DNA of 64,000 nucleotides from Pseudobacteriovorax sp. (GCA_013215145.1 JABSRP010000023.1:62001-126000); one strand, 5' to 3'; positions 25,259-34,358 are shown, counted from the first letter of the stretch. Made by a program: numbers and translations. The notes: generated by a model not told the origin, from the letters alone.

Positions 25259-25705
25259 CTAATTACGGTTGAAGGACAAAGTGGGAATGGAATTATTGCA
25301 GAGTCGCTTAAAAACGCTAAGTAGTTGTATGCATGGGGAAACTGGGTCTAAAAATCTCTAGTAGTCATAACGGGTAGACTTGAATGTGATCTGTCCGATA
25401 TATATAATCATTTTCGGAATAATATATCAATATTGGTCGCGGCATCCACAGATTGGCAGGAGTTAAACTTTGGCCGGTCAAAATCTTGGGTATGGTCCGA
25501 AGGGAACAGACATTTTCCACGAACCGGTTTAGATGGACTGTGAGCCTCCCATTTTTATCAGCCCAAATTTTTCGGACTCATACGAGGGTTTAGGTCCGAG
25601 CTTTCAGGGCGCAATCGGAAAGAACGTGGTGCTCGGCAAAAAAAAGATCGATGCCTGCTTTCGCAGGGGCACCGATACTTTATCAAACTAAAATCTAATC
25701 TATCG
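25259..25705. other. Intergenic region, about 450 bases
   Basis: It lies upstream of the small exported protein and downstream of the L,D-transpeptidase gene, both on the minus strand. The right-hand part holds the transpeptidase terminator (25638-25676). The rest should contain the promoter of the small protein; nothing else was recognised. Confidence 0.5.
25638..25676 (-). terminator. Rho-independent terminator of the L,D-transpeptidase gene
   Basis: Read on the minus strand, a hairpin with a GAAA tetraloop (CCCCTGC-GAAA-GCAGG core, further paired outwards with mismatches) is followed by an eight-T run. It begins about 30 bases after the stop codon of the gene at 25706-26713. Confidence 0.85.
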
Positions 25706-26713
25706 TTAGCGACACTGAGCAAAATTTGCGAACTGATCAGCCTTCACAAATACCGCTCCAAACTGGTTGCGGAGCGAGTTGGGACTGCTAGGGTCACTGC
25801 TATCGACACTGACCTGAGTCACGCCTGAAGCATCCACCAGGTACCCGCGAACTGTAAGCTCCACACCATCGTCCAAAAACGCAACTGGTGTACCTGCCCC
25901 TGTGATGGCTAGGCGGTTGTTAACGGTACCGAGTGGGAAGGTTCGCACCCAAACCTGACTACCAACGGGCTGAGAGCTGGTTTGACAGGTTTTGCCAATG
26001 GCGGCGGATTTAGCTGCAGGATCGATGGCATCTACTGGAGTCACTCCCGCGCCGAAGCGCTGACCTTCAGCAACCTGATCGTACTTGCCGCGGAATTTTC
26101 CGACTGAAATCGGCACGCCAGCTCCGCTGCGCGGGCGGTAGACTTCAAAGCGTCCGCTGCTTTGGCTATTAGATTTTACGTATCGGCTTTGGATCCGGTC
26201 GAAAATCTCTTCGATTTGACTATTTTGGTTGCGCACGCAGCCACCGCTGTAGCGTCTGTTGTTGTCGGCTGAGCTGAACAGTCCTGGCTGGTTTGTGCCG
26301 TGAAGTCCATATAAGCGCCCACTACGAAACCACAGCCCTCTGGTACCTAGTGGGTTATCGCTGGCACAGGCCCCTTTTGGTGAGCCATCCCTTGGGAAAA
26401 ATAGCGGGCACTTCTCGATTTGGTGAATATAGTACTGACCGGTTGGCGTGTAATCAGCTGCCGGTGCCTGGCTTGTCGTGCTGGCGTTGTAGTCTCGACC
26501 GCTGATGACATTCCACTTCTCGATGAGGATGCCATTCTCTAAGTAATACGCCCTATTGACACTAATGTCGACAAATAGCGCCTGAGACGCCGCCATCACT
26601 TGCTGCTCTGAAAGGCTTGTGCTTTCCATCAGTTCAGAGTCGTTAGAGTCTTCGACTCCACACTGGACAGCAAACAAAGATACGAAAGCTGCTAAAATAA
26701 AAGATTTTTTCAA
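25706..26713 (-). CDS. L,D-transpeptidase (YkuD) lipoprotein
   Basis: A 335-residue protein with lipobox AVQC (Cys18). The YkuD catalytic signature is clear: YGLHGT, then about 15 residues later SGGCVRN with nucleophile Cys159. The domain (about residues 45-190) starts with VDISVNRAYYLENG, the usual first strands. These enzymes make 3-3 peptidoglycan cross-links or attach proteins to murein in the periplasm. About 145 residues after the catalytic domain form a beta-rich region of unknown type. It has its own terminator and a divergent promoter with the sugar dehydrogenase. Confidence 0.88.
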   Translation of the reverse strand: MKKSFILAAFVSLFAVQCGVEDSNDSELMESTSLSEQQVMAASQALFVDISVNRAYYLENGILIEKWNVISGRDYNASTTSQAPAADYTPTGQYYIHQIEKCPLFFPRDGSPKGACASDNPLGTRGLWFRSGRLYGLHGTNQPGLFSSADNNRRYSGGCVRNQNSQIEEIFDRIQSRYVKSNSQSSGRFEVYRPRSGAGVPISVGKFRGKYDQVAEGQRFGAGVTPVDAIDPAAKSAAIGKTCQTSSQPVGSQVWVRTFPLGTVNNRLAITGAGTPVAFLDDGVELTVRGYLVDASGVTQVSVDSSDPSSPNSLRNQFGAVFVKADQFANFAQCR

Positions 26714-26867
26714 TTTGATCCTCCTGAGTGTCTGTATTGTGCATCATGATACCAATCGTATAGCAATAATATCCGTACGTCTCAATGTGCAATCCCATTT
26801 TTATGGACTCTACAGAACAGTATCTGTAGTTTGTTTTGAGTAAATATTTGACTGAGGAGTTGCGTAT

Positions 26868-27995
26868 ATGACTGGTACATGGGTAAAGCGAGCGTTTCTG
26901 ATCGTCAGCCTGGGGTTGATGGCAGAGGGCGGGTTTAGCAAGACAGAGGCCAAGGCTTACAAATCGGAGGTCTATGCCAAGGGATTTGATAAACCTTGGG
27001 GAATGGCATTTTTGCCTGATGGTAGGCTGCTGATCACAGAAAAAGCAGGGCAGCTCTCAATAGTGCCAAAAAATGGCGGCAAAGGGACAAAAATCAAAGG
27101 CTTACCCGCTGTTGATCCCGCCGGGCAAGGCGGGTTACTCGATGTGCAGGTTGGGCCCACTTTTGCCAAAGACCAGATGATCTACTGGTCGTTCTCCGAG
27201 CCCGACAAACAGGGTAACTCTGGAACAGCTGTGGGTCGCGCCAAACTCGTGGGTAATAGCTTAAAAGATGTGTCCATCATCTGGCGTCAGCTGCCAAAGG
27301 TTAAAAGCGGTTATCATTTTGGTAGTCGTCTGGTGTTTGACAACGATGGCTATCTGTTCATTACCGTTGGCGATCGCTATTTTAAGATGCAAGAGGCCCA
27401 GACCACAGACAATCATTCAGGCAAAATCATTCGCATCTTTCCCGATGGCCGCATCCCAAAAGATAATCCCTTCTACAAAAGCAAAACTGCGAAAAAAGAC
27501 ATCTGGTCTTACGGGCACCGTAATGTCCAAGGAGCTATCATCGATCGCAAAAGCAACCAACTTTGGGCTCACGAGCACGGGGCTCAGGGCGGTGATGAGA
27601 TCAATAAGATCCAACCAGGTAAAAACTATGGCTGGCCCATCATCACCCACGGTAAAGACTACTCAGGCGCTAAGATCGGGATTGGGACAAAGAAGGCCGG
27701 GATGGAGCAACCCTTTCATCATTGGACACCCTCCATTGCTCCGTGCGGTATGATGCTTTACTCGGGGAAGATGTTTGCTGAGTGGCGCGGAAACCTGTTT
27801 GTCCCCTCCTTGAAGTTTGGCTACCTCAATCGCATCACTTGGGATAAAACGAAGGTGCAGTCGGAAGAAAAACTGCTGACGGAATTCGGAGCCCGTATCC
27901 GTGATGTGGAAGAGGGGCCGGATGGATCTATATTTGTTATTTTCGATAAACCAGGGTCTGAAGTGATTCGCTTATTTCGACAGAAAACATCCTAG
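26868..27995 (+). CDS. yliI: PQQ-dependent aldose sugar dehydrogenase
   Basis: A 375-residue protein with a signal peptide and the six-bladed propeller of the soluble glucose/sorbosone dehydrogenase family. Recognisable segments are KPWGMAFLPDGRLLITEKAG, HFGSRLVFDNDGYLFITVGDR, GHRNVQGA and HEHGAQGGDEIN (ligand residues), PGKNYGWPI and ARIRDVEEGPDG. It oxidises aldose sugars in the periplasm using PQQ. It starts at ATG 26868 after GAGGAG. No PQQ biosynthesis genes are in the window. Confidence 0.92.
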   Translation: MTGTWVKRAFLIVSLGLMAEGGFSKTEAKAYKSEVYAKGFDKPWGMAFLPDGRLLITEKAGQLSIVPKNGGKGTKIKGLPAVDPAGQGGLLDVQVGPTFAKDQMIYWSFSEPDKQGNSGTAVGRAKLVGNSLKDVSIIWRQLPKVKSGYHFGSRLVFDNDGYLFITVGDRYFKMQEAQTTDNHSGKIIRIFPDGRIPKDNPFYKSKTAKKDIWSYGHRNVQGAIIDRKSNQLWAHEHGAQGGDEINKIQPGKNYGWPIITHGKDYSGAKIGIGTKKAGMEQPFHHWTPSIAPCGMMLYSGKMFAEWRGNLFVPSLKFGYLNRITWDKTKVQSEEKLLTEFGARIRDVEEGPDGSIFVIFDKPGSEVIRLFRQKTS

Positions 27996-28107
27996 AAACA
28001 TCTTATCGCTGGCCTGCTTTGATAGGCGAGGTTTCGTTGAGGTTTTCTACCCATAGCGTTAATTTCGCTTCGCATATCCCGATACCTACCTCCATGGAAG
28101 GGGTAGG

Positions 28108-30768
28108 TTGTCATTGAAGTTCGCTGTTCTGCTTAAATTCTGGCTTTTTGCTTTGATTGCATGGGTTTGCCTGTCTGTTGATGCCTATGGAATGGCAAGC
28201 GCTTCGCGGGGAATTGTCGATGCTTCCCAAGAGCCTATCAAGCTACGCGAGGGTTGGTCGGTGGTGTGGGGGGAGTTTGTTGATCCTGCATCGGTATCTA
28301 CCCGGCAAGACGATCCGATGTTGGAGTCCTTTCAACAGTTTAATCCTGACAATAAAAAGCAAGCCGGCGTGAAGCGCTATGCTAGTTTTTACCAGCACTT
28401 TATTTTGGATCCTACCAAGGCTTATGGCTTCTATTTTCCCGAAATTAGAGGGGCTAGCCGTGTTTTCATCAATGGCGAGTTGGTATCTGAGCAGGGCGTA
28501 TTGGGAACCCATCCTGAGGACGACCGCGGTGAGACTAATATGAGGCCCAAGCTCAGCTTTCTCGACCCTGGCCTCACGTCTGCTACTGTGGTGATCCATA
28601 ACTCATCCTTCGACATGTACAACCTTGGGCCCATGCTTCCGATTCTAGCGGGAGAGCGCTCGGTCCTTACCAAACACCGGCATAGCGCTCAACTGCGGGA
28701 TCTTTTTGCTCTGTCTGCCGTGCTTATTATGTCGTTTTATCATTTTGCTCTATACTTTCTGCGCAGGGATCGCAAAGAGCCCTTGCTATTTGGGGTTGTG
28801 GGATTGTTGCTGACCGTGATGACTGGAATCCGTTCTGAGGGCGGGCTTGGGTTCATGTTTTTCGACCCATTTCCCACGCGCTTTTATTATACTACCGAGT
28901 TTCTGACCTTTCCCTTAGCTGTCATGACGATGATGCTTTACGTAAAGATGCTTTATCCTGATCAGATTAAAAACTGGTTAGTTAAAATGGAATTATATAG
29001 CGGGGTGTTTTACGTCCTCAGTATTCTAAGTTTAGGGTACTGGGGTATTGAGACGGTTTTGATTCCTTATCAGTTCATTGGTCTAGGTGGAGGGTTTGTT
29101 TGTCTCGCCTATTTGGTGAAGGCTGCCATCGATCGTGAGGCGGGCTCCAAACTGTTTGTCTTTGGCTTTTCGGCAATGCTATTTGGTGCGGTTAACTATA
29201 TTCTAAAAACCAATAGCGTCATTGAAACTCAAACTATCTCGCATATGACGCTGTTTATCTTCATCCTCGGGCAGTCGATTATTCTATCCCAGCGATTTGC
29301 TCTAGCGTTCAAAATGCTAGAAGTCGCCCGTAGCAAGATCAGGCGGATGAATGAAGGCCTCGAAAAAACCATCAAAGAGCGAACGGCCACGATCCGGATG
29401 ATCATCGATAACGTTCAGTCAGGCTTTTTAATCGTTAATGAAGACTTGACGGTTGGTGAAGGCTTTACTCAATCCTGTCATCGGATCCTAGGCGCTAAGG
29501 TGGCAGAAGGTGTGAGCTTTATCGATTTTTTTGATCTAAATGAGCGCGATAAAGGTAACCTGATTAACGCCTTTGACCAGGTGTTCTCCGATATGATGCC
29601 TGAGTCTGTCACAACAAGACAAATCCGAGACCGCCTACCCTTTGGGGACCGGCAGGTAAAGCTCGAAATTTCCGTGATCCGTGATCAAGAAGGTGGTATC
29701 ACCTCCCTACTGTTAACAGTGAACGATGTCACAGAGCTTTCCGTTGTCGAGACCCAAGCAGAGCTGCGAAAAACCCTACTCAAAATACTCCAGTCTAAAA
29801 TCAGTTTTAAATCCCTGTTGCGAGAGACCTTCTCCGAATTGGACGAGGGGATTAACCACGCGCTCCCGCAAATCCGCTACCGCAATGGACTGCATACCAT
29901 GAAAGGTAACTTCGCCTCCTACGGACTCGATGGACTGGTGAGCGAAATTCATAAAATCGAAGATTTACCGAAAATCACCGCTGTGGAATTTGCGACTCTT
30001 AAGGGGATTCTTGAGACCTTTTTGGAGACTTATAAAGACATCCTATCCATCGATCCCATGGATCTCAACTATGTTTGTTACTCTGTTGATGATAACGATT
30101 TTGAGTCGCTAAAACGTCAATTGATGTCTGAGGGGGCTAGTCAGCGTGTGATTACCCTGTGTCAGAATTGGATTGATGTCGCCAAAAAAGTTTCCTTTGG
30201 CGATTTGCTTGGCCCGGTTCAAAAGACAACGGAGCGCCTGGCAAAACAGTTAGGAAAAGAAGTGAGGGTCAACGTGGTCGGGCATGACGAGGCTGTGGAT
30301 GCTGAAAAACTCCAGTACGTGGTTCACAGCCTGGTTCATTTGATCAGAAACAGTATTGACCACGGCATCGAGTATGCTGAAGATCGCGGCGGTAAAGATC
30401 CTGTGGGCACCATAGATATCGAGCTGCGTAACGAATCGTATCAGACGGTGATTTCTATTCGCGACGATGGTGCCGGGATTGACTTGGATCGGATCAGAGA
30501 TGTGGCCGAAAAGCGAAATATCATTGATCCTGATGCCTGGGATCAGATGTCTGAGCAGGATAAGCTTCATCTCATTTTTACACCGGGCTTTTCTACTAGC
30601 GATGAGGTTTCTAGCCTATCGGGACGCGGAGTGGGAATGTCAGCCTGCGAAGAGGCTGTACTCGAGATGAACGGAGAGATCCAAATCAAATCTGAGTTCA
30701 AAAAAGGGGTGGAGTTCTCCATTCTGCTTCCTAAGACAAACCCAGAAGCGAATCGAAAGCTTGCCTAG
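28108..30768 (+). CDS. 7TMR-DISM sensor kinase with PAS, Hpt and CheA-like ATPase domains
   Basis: An 886-residue membrane protein. A signal peptide is followed by a periplasmic 7TMR-DISM extracellular jelly-roll (about 40-195; YGFYFPEIRGASRVFING), seven transmembrane helices (about 200-405), a coiled coil and a PAS-like domain (IDNVQSGFLIVNEDL). A phosphotransfer helix follows with the CheA-style motif LHTMKGNF (His596). A HATPase of CheA type closes the protein (LIRNSIDHGIE, DDGAGID, FTPGFST, SGRGVGMSA). No ordinary DHp domain is present, so the Hpt histidine is probably the phosphorylation site, as in CheA. The start is TTG 28108 or TTG 28114. A related kinase is at 53883. Confidence 0.88.
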   Translation: MSLKFAVLLKFWLFALIAWVCLSVDAYGMASASRGIVDASQEPIKLREGWSVVWGEFVDPASVSTRQDDPMLESFQQFNPDNKKQAGVKRYASFYQHFILDPTKAYGFYFPEIRGASRVFINGELVSEQGVLGTHPEDDRGETNMRPKLSFLDPGLTSATVVIHNSSFDMYNLGPMLPILAGERSVLTKHRHSAQLRDLFALSAVLIMSFYHFALYFLRRDRKEPLLFGVVGLLLTVMTGIRSEGGLGFMFFDPFPTRFYYTTEFLTFPLAVMTMMLYVKMLYPDQIKNWLVKMELYSGVFYVLSILSLGYWGIETVLIPYQFIGLGGGFVCLAYLVKAAIDREAGSKLFVFGFSAMLFGAVNYILKTNSVIETQTISHMTLFIFILGQSIILSQRFALAFKMLEVARSKIRRMNEGLEKTIKERTATIRMIIDNVQSGFLIVNEDLTVGEGFTQSCHRILGAKVAEGVSFIDFFDLNERDKGNLINAFDQVFSDMMPESVTTRQIRDRLPFGDRQVKLEISVIRDQEGGITSLLLTVNDVTELSVVETQAELRKTLLKILQSKISFKSLLRETFSELDEGINHALPQIRYRNGLHTMKGNFASYGLDGLVSEIHKIEDLPKITAVEFATLKGILETFLETYKDILSIDPMDLNYVCYSVDDNDFESLKRQLMSEGASQRVITLCQNWIDVAKKVSFGDLLGPVQKTTERLAKQLGKEVRVNVVGHDEAVDAEKLQYVVHSLVHLIRNSIDHGIEYAEDRGGKDPVGTIDIELRNESYQTVISIRDDGAGIDLDRIRDVAEKRNIIDPDAWDQMSEQDKLHLIFTPGFSTSDEVSSLSGRGVGMSACEEAVLEMNGEIQIKSEFKKGVEFSILLPKTNPEANRKLA

Positions 30769-30889
30769 CCCGAATTGTTGCATACATAAATCTACGAGTC
30801 ATTAACGTCCTCTTTTTTCCGTTATTATGAATACTTTAGCGTTTGCGCTAAGTGACGAGACGACCGTCAAATGTAGAAAAGGAGCAGTC

Positions 30890-31114
30890 ATGAAATTACT
30901 GACGAGTGTCCTGAATTTTTTGGAAGGTAAACCAAGGCAACCAACGCTGCGACCGCGACGCTCGAAGTCTTGCGAAATGGTCTTTGACATCGATTGCTAC
31001 ATCGACGATCATCGAGACGATAAGGTGGATGTTCTGCACAAAAGCGGTGGAGATATTGTTGCTGTTGTCACCGAGTCGAAGCCTTCAGGTCGGAGTGATA
31101 AGTTGCGGATCTAA
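30890..31114 (+). CDS. Small conserved-looking protein of unknown function
   Basis: A 74-residue protein. ATG 30890 is chosen because AAAAGGAG lies six bases before it; an upstream in-frame start at 30827 has none. A short amphipathic N terminus (LLTSVLNFLEG) is followed by a very basic segment (QPTLRPRRSKS) and an acidic region (FDIDCYIDDHRDDKVD). It is likely cytoplasmic. No family recognised. It lies between the sensor kinase and the HEAT-like protein, all on the plus strand. Confidence 0.55.
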   Translation: MKLLTSVLNFLEGKPRQPTLRPRRSKSCEMVFDIDCYIDDHRDDKVDVLHKSGGDIVAVVTESKPSGRSDKLRI

Positions 31115-31151
31115 GGCCTCTGGTTGTCCATAACCGAAATGCCCTTGGGAG

Positions 31152-31694
31152 ATGTCGTTGCATCAAGAGGAATCCTACGAATCCATGTTGTCAGGAGGCC
31201 ATCCTAATTCCCTAGGTCGAACCCTTGAAGTTGTGGCAGACGTAGAAAAGGACCTCCCGTCACACCTGCCCTTGCTTTTTGCTTGTTACCGATCGAAGGA
31301 TACCGTGGTGCGTCTTAGGACATCGAATGCCTTTAAGAGACTATTTCGTGCGTATCCAGACCAATTTAAAGCTTATGCATCGAAATTTCTAAAAAAGCTG
31401 CCAACCTTATCGCAACCCTCCGCCGACTGGACGTTGATGCAGCTGTGTTTTGAGGGCGATGAGTACTTAAGCAAAGCGCAAAGGCTTAAAGCTGTGGAGT
31501 ATGGGAAACTGCTCATTAAGGATTCCGATGACTGGATTGTGCAAAACGCCAGTATTCAGGCTCTAAGTTTTTGGGCTCTGGACGATGCTAAGCTTAGGCG
31601 TTGGTTGAAACCAAAACTTTCTAAGCTTTCCCAATCGAAACGTAAGTCTGTGGCTAATCGAGCAAAAAAGGCGCTCGAACAGCTAAGTACTTAG
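31152..31694 (+). CDS. HEAT/ARM-like helical repeat protein
   Basis: A 180-residue all-helical protein whose helices pair in HEAT-like fashion (SKDTVVRLRTSNAFKRL, SADWTLMQLCFEG, SDDWIVQNASIQALSFWA). It ends in a basic helix KSVANRAKKALEQL. Similar small HEAT proteins act as scaffolds or bind DNA with damaged bases (AlkD type), but no catalytic residues can be assigned. TTG 31158 is an alternative start. It follows the small protein at 30890 after 37 bases. Confidence 0.6.
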   Translation: MSLHQEESYESMLSGGHPNSLGRTLEVVADVEKDLPSHLPLLFACYRSKDTVVRLRTSNAFKRLFRAYPDQFKAYASKFLKKLPTLSQPSADWTLMQLCFEGDEYLSKAQRLKAVEYGKLLIKDSDDWIVQNASIQALSFWALDDAKLRRWLKPKLSKLSQSKRKSVANRAKKALEQLST

Positions 31695-31805
31695 CAAATA
31701 TGCGAGATCCTGCCTTCTGCTATAGAATCATTTTTCCCACTAAAGTTAGCTGTTTACCTGACGAAACCCTAAGCGTTGCTGAACGTTTCCTCAATTAGGA
31801 GTGCC

Positions 31806-32201
31806 GTGTTTATGGTGGCGAACTATCTGTTAAAAGCTTTGCTTGGATGGGGGCTGTTGTCTGCCTATGGTGCGGTTGTCGCAAAGGTAGAGAGAGAAGA
31901 ATATAGCCCGATGGAACACCCGGCTACGGATATTCCTCAAAATCCGGACAAATTTCGCTGGATTGTGGACGACGCGATTGGCGGCAAAAAAGTGAGTACC
32001 AATGGAGCGCCCGTCGTTATCTTTCGGGAAATGGAGCCTGCGGTTGTGGGAGCACTAACAAAAGGAACTGAGATAAACTTAACTAAAGTGCGAACCTACA
32101 AGGGGGTTAACTATTGGGCCGTCACCTATACGAACGAGGCTGGTGAGGATCGCGATGGTTGGCTCAGTGGCATGTTTATCCTTCGTGGCTCTCCACGATG
32201 A
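31806..32201 (+). CDS. Exported SH3-like protein
   Basis: A 131-residue protein. The start is GTG 31806 (or ATG 31812), four to ten bases after AGGAG; a TTG 30 bases upstream is less likely. A signal-type hydrophobic segment (LLKALLGWGLLSAYGAVV) is followed by a bacterial SH3-like fold (VVGALTKGTEINL, YKGVNYWAVTY, RDGWLSGMFIL). Such domains bind peptidoglycan or protein ligands in the periplasm. It is followed closely by the convergent RES toxin gene. Confidence 0.6.
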   Translation: MFMVANYLLKALLGWGLLSAYGAVVAKVEREEYSPMEHPATDIPQNPDKFRWIVDDAIGGKKVSTNGAPVVIFREMEPAVVGALTKGTEINLTKVRTYKGVNYWAVTYTNEAGEDRDGWLSGMFILRGSPR

Positions 32202-32229
32202 TGTATCTGTAAAAAAAGAGGCCTATCCA

Positions 32230-32907
32230 TTAGCGAACGTCAGAAAACCTCACCTGTTCGGGAAGATCGTGAGCAAAGTCTGACCTGTATCTCATGGCCT
32301 GATCGGCACTAGGGTCCATAGTCAAGTAAAGAGGCCATATCCCTTCACTACGCTGAGACAGGCGTTCTATCCTAAAGACGCCATAGCAATATCCCTTTCG
32401 GCTGGGATCCCTAAGGGAGGCGTATTGCGCCGTTCGCCTGGTTTTGTTGCTAATAGACCAGTTGTGAAACAAGCTATAGTCGCTTTTTTCGAGCCTTTCA
32501 GGGTCCTCCACTTTGATGTCAGCGCAGTCTTGGAGGTCGAGCTTCACCGATCCAAGCATCTTTTTGCTGTAGCTTTGCGAGAAGGCACTGGTATGGCTTG
32601 CCAAGCGAAACCGCATAAAATGGTATGCCGACTCGTAGGCACAGGTGCGAGCAGTATCGGCTGCATAAAAACAGCGAATAGTAGACCCTGCGGGCACCAA
32701 GCGGCTCTGAAATTGAGTCCCCACTGGAATGGGGTAGCGAAAGGGTGCTGCTATCCAAGGCTCGTGGGGGTATCGCTGAGCTGACTGGTCCGAGGTGCCG
32801 TTGATCTCCTCTTCTAAGAAGTCCACCTCTCTAGCCGAAAGCTCGTCTCCTCCGTAACTCATGTCCGTGGGGGAGAAGATACGAAAAACAGTGGGATAGG
32901 ATGACAC
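32230..32907 (-). CDS. RES-domain toxin (NAD-targeting family)
   Basis: A 225-residue protein with the RES fold. It shows an N-terminal FRIFSP strand, then GTQFQSRLVP and CFYAADTARTCAYESAYHF, in which the tyrosine-alanine-aspartate run and the glutamate correspond to the family's conserved core, and a C-terminal ERLSQRSEGIW region. RES toxins such as MbcT degrade or phosphorolyse NAD+ and arrest growth. It follows its antitoxin gene by two bases. The family is usually 150-200 residues, so about 40 extra residues are carried, mostly N-terminal. Confidence 0.8.
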   Translation of the reverse strand: MSSYPTVFRIFSPTDMSYGGDELSAREVDFLEEEINGTSDQSAQRYPHEPWIAAPFRYPIPVGTQFQSRLVPAGSTIRCFYAADTARTCAYESAYHFMRFRLASHTSAFSQSYSKKMLGSVKLDLQDCADIKVEDPERLEKSDYSLFHNWSISNKTRRTAQYASLRDPSRKGYCYGVFRIERLSQRSEGIWPLYLTMDPSADQAMRYRSDFAHDLPEQVRFSDVR

Positions 32908-32909
32908 GA

Positions 32910-33323
32910 TTAAACCCCCAAGCCTCTTTGGTAGTCGAGATATTGTTTTACTGTGACGGCGCCTAATATGCCTGACTTAACAAGATCCGACGGCGACGCA
33001 CCATGAAAGTCGGAATTGCTGGCATAAAACCAAATGGCTCGGTCTTTCGGGTTGGTGAATATGGAATATAAGGAGCGATGGATCGATGCTAAGACGAGGA
33101 ATTTTTGATAGTCGTTATCACGTTCCTTCTGGCTGACATTGTAGCCGCACTCGCCAGCTCGAATCCACTTGCCAATAACGCTCCTGGACAGTCCCAAATG
33201 GAGGGCTAATTTTGCATTGTTTTGATCGAAAAGTATCTCTAGTATCTGCAACATAAGCTTACAGATAGCTTGCTTTTTCTCTTTGTCAGACAGTTCCTGC
33301 CTTTGTTGTGCCACTATCGTCAT
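32910..33323 (-). CDS. Xre/MbcA/ParS-type antitoxin of the RES toxin
   Basis: A 137-residue protein. The N-terminal helix-turn-helix is KLALHLGLSRSVIGKWIRAG, and the C-terminal toxin-binding domain (DUF2384 type) is seen as IHRSLYSIFTNPKDRAIWF, DFHGASPSDLVKSG, VKQYLDYQRG. It binds and blocks the RES active site and represses the operon. It is the first gene, with two 14-base palindromes in its upstream region. Confidence 0.85.
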   Translation of the reverse strand: MTIVAQQRQELSDKEKKQAICKLMLQILEILFDQNNAKLALHLGLSRSVIGKWIRAGECGYNVSQKERDNDYQKFLVLASIHRSLYSIFTNPKDRAIWFYASNSDFHGASPSDLVKSGILGAVTVKQYLDYQRGLGV

Positions 33324-33356
33324 GAAACACCTCCCAGCCCAATATAGCTAAGGTCG

Positions 33357-33370
33357 GTAGATATATCTAC
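33357..33370. promoter_or_regulatory. Operator palindrome 1 of the toxin-antitoxin operon
   Basis: A perfect 14-base palindrome GTAGATATATCTAC, 34 bases upstream of the antitoxin start. The same motif with one change recurs 74 bases further upstream. It is probably the antitoxin's binding site. Confidence 0.7.
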
Positions 33371-33430
33371 ATGTTTTACAAAATATCTCCATAACCCTTG
33401 TAAGATAATGATAATACTGCTATAAAATGT

Positions 33431-33444
33431 GTAGATAAATCTAC
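33431..33444. promoter_or_regulatory. Operator palindrome 2 of the toxin-antitoxin operon
   Basis: GTAGATAAATCTAC, flanked by T and A, differs at one position from palindrome 1 at 33357. Start-to-start distance is 74 bases, close to seven helical turns, so both would face the same side of the DNA. Confidence 0.65.
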
Positions 33445-33568
33445 AGAATTTGCAGATGAACGACGTATTGGGGTTTGAGTGGAAAAGAAGGATCCACTGC
33501 CGAGGCTCTCTTCGATAGCTGTTGTCGAGAAACCTCGGAGCTGTTGCGGAAGGGGGTAACGTGAGCCT

Positions 33569-34318
33569 TCAGATTTGACTAAAACCGCCATCAACCTCAA
33601 TCTCGGCACCCACGATGTAGGACGATTGCTCACTTGCCAAAAATGCCACAGCGTTTGCGACTTCTTCAGACTGACCAAATCGCTTCACTGGCACTTTCTC
33701 GATCATCTGCTGGGAAAACTGATCGAGCGCCTCTTGAGGCATGCCTAACTTACCGAATATCGGCGTTTCAATGGGGCCCGGTGCAATAGCGTTAACGCGG
33801 ATTTTGCGTTCTACCAGGTCTGCAGATAGGGTTCGGGCCATGGATCGAAGCCCAGCCTTAGACAGTGAGTAGACACTTGTGCCTGGCATGCCTTTGACAT
33901 TGACCACAGACGTCGTCAAGACAACCGAGGAGCCTTCATTCAGGATGGGTAACAGACTCTGGACCGTGAAGTAGGCACCTTTGAGATTGATATTGATCAC
34001 TTTATCAAAATGGTCCTCCGTCGCGTCACTTAAAGGGGCAAACTCAGCAATACCTGCATTGACAAAAAGGATGTCTAGGCTGCCGAACTCTTTTTTCACC
34101 TGCTCGTAAAGGTTGGCTCGATCCTCGCGACTGGCGACATCGGTTTTGATGGCGATGGGGTTGCCTGGGATTTCCTTAAGCGCTTTTTCAAGGTCGGCCT
34201 CGTTGCGAGCGGCAATAGCCACGCGGGCACCATCATTGGCAAGCCTAATGGCCGTCGCAAGTCCGATTCCTGTAGAACCACCAGTGATCAATGCTGTTTT
34301 TCCATTTAGCTGTGACAT
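33569..34318 (-). CDS. Short-chain dehydrogenase/reductase
   Basis: A 249-residue classical SDR. It has the cofactor motif TGGSTGIG at 12-19, NAG at about residue 88, the catalytic Ser in LTTSVV, and YSLSK (Tyr about 150, Lys about 154). It ends with the usual ASEQSSYIVGAEIEVDGGF. The GARVAIAARN segment suggests NADP use. Substrate unknown. It is transcribed in the same direction as, and downstream of, the TetR gene, and the same operator motif lies just upstream of both. Confidence 0.92.
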   Translation of the reverse strand: MSQLNGKTALITGGSTGIGLATAIRLANDGARVAIAARNEADLEKALKEIPGNPIAIKTDVASREDRANLYEQVKKEFGSLDILFVNAGIAEFAPLSDATEDHFDKVININLKGAYFTVQSLLPILNEGSSVVLTTSVVNVKGMPGTSVYSLSKAGLRSMARTLSADLVERKIRVNAIAPGPIETPIFGKLGMPQEALDQFSQQMIEKVPVKRFGQSEEVANAVAFLASEQSSYIVGAEIEVDGGFSQI

Positions 34319-34340
34319 GTCAGAACTCCTTCATAAAACT

Positions 34341-34358
34341 GCCTACTAGTAGATAGGC
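34341..34358. promoter_or_regulatory. TetR-type operator upstream of the SDR gene
   Basis: An imperfect palindrome with outer arms GCCTA / TAGGC. Its sequence CTACTAGTAGATAGGC closely matches CTATTAGTCGGTAGGC in the site at 34962-34983 upstream of tetR, so one regulator probably binds both. Confidence 0.6.
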
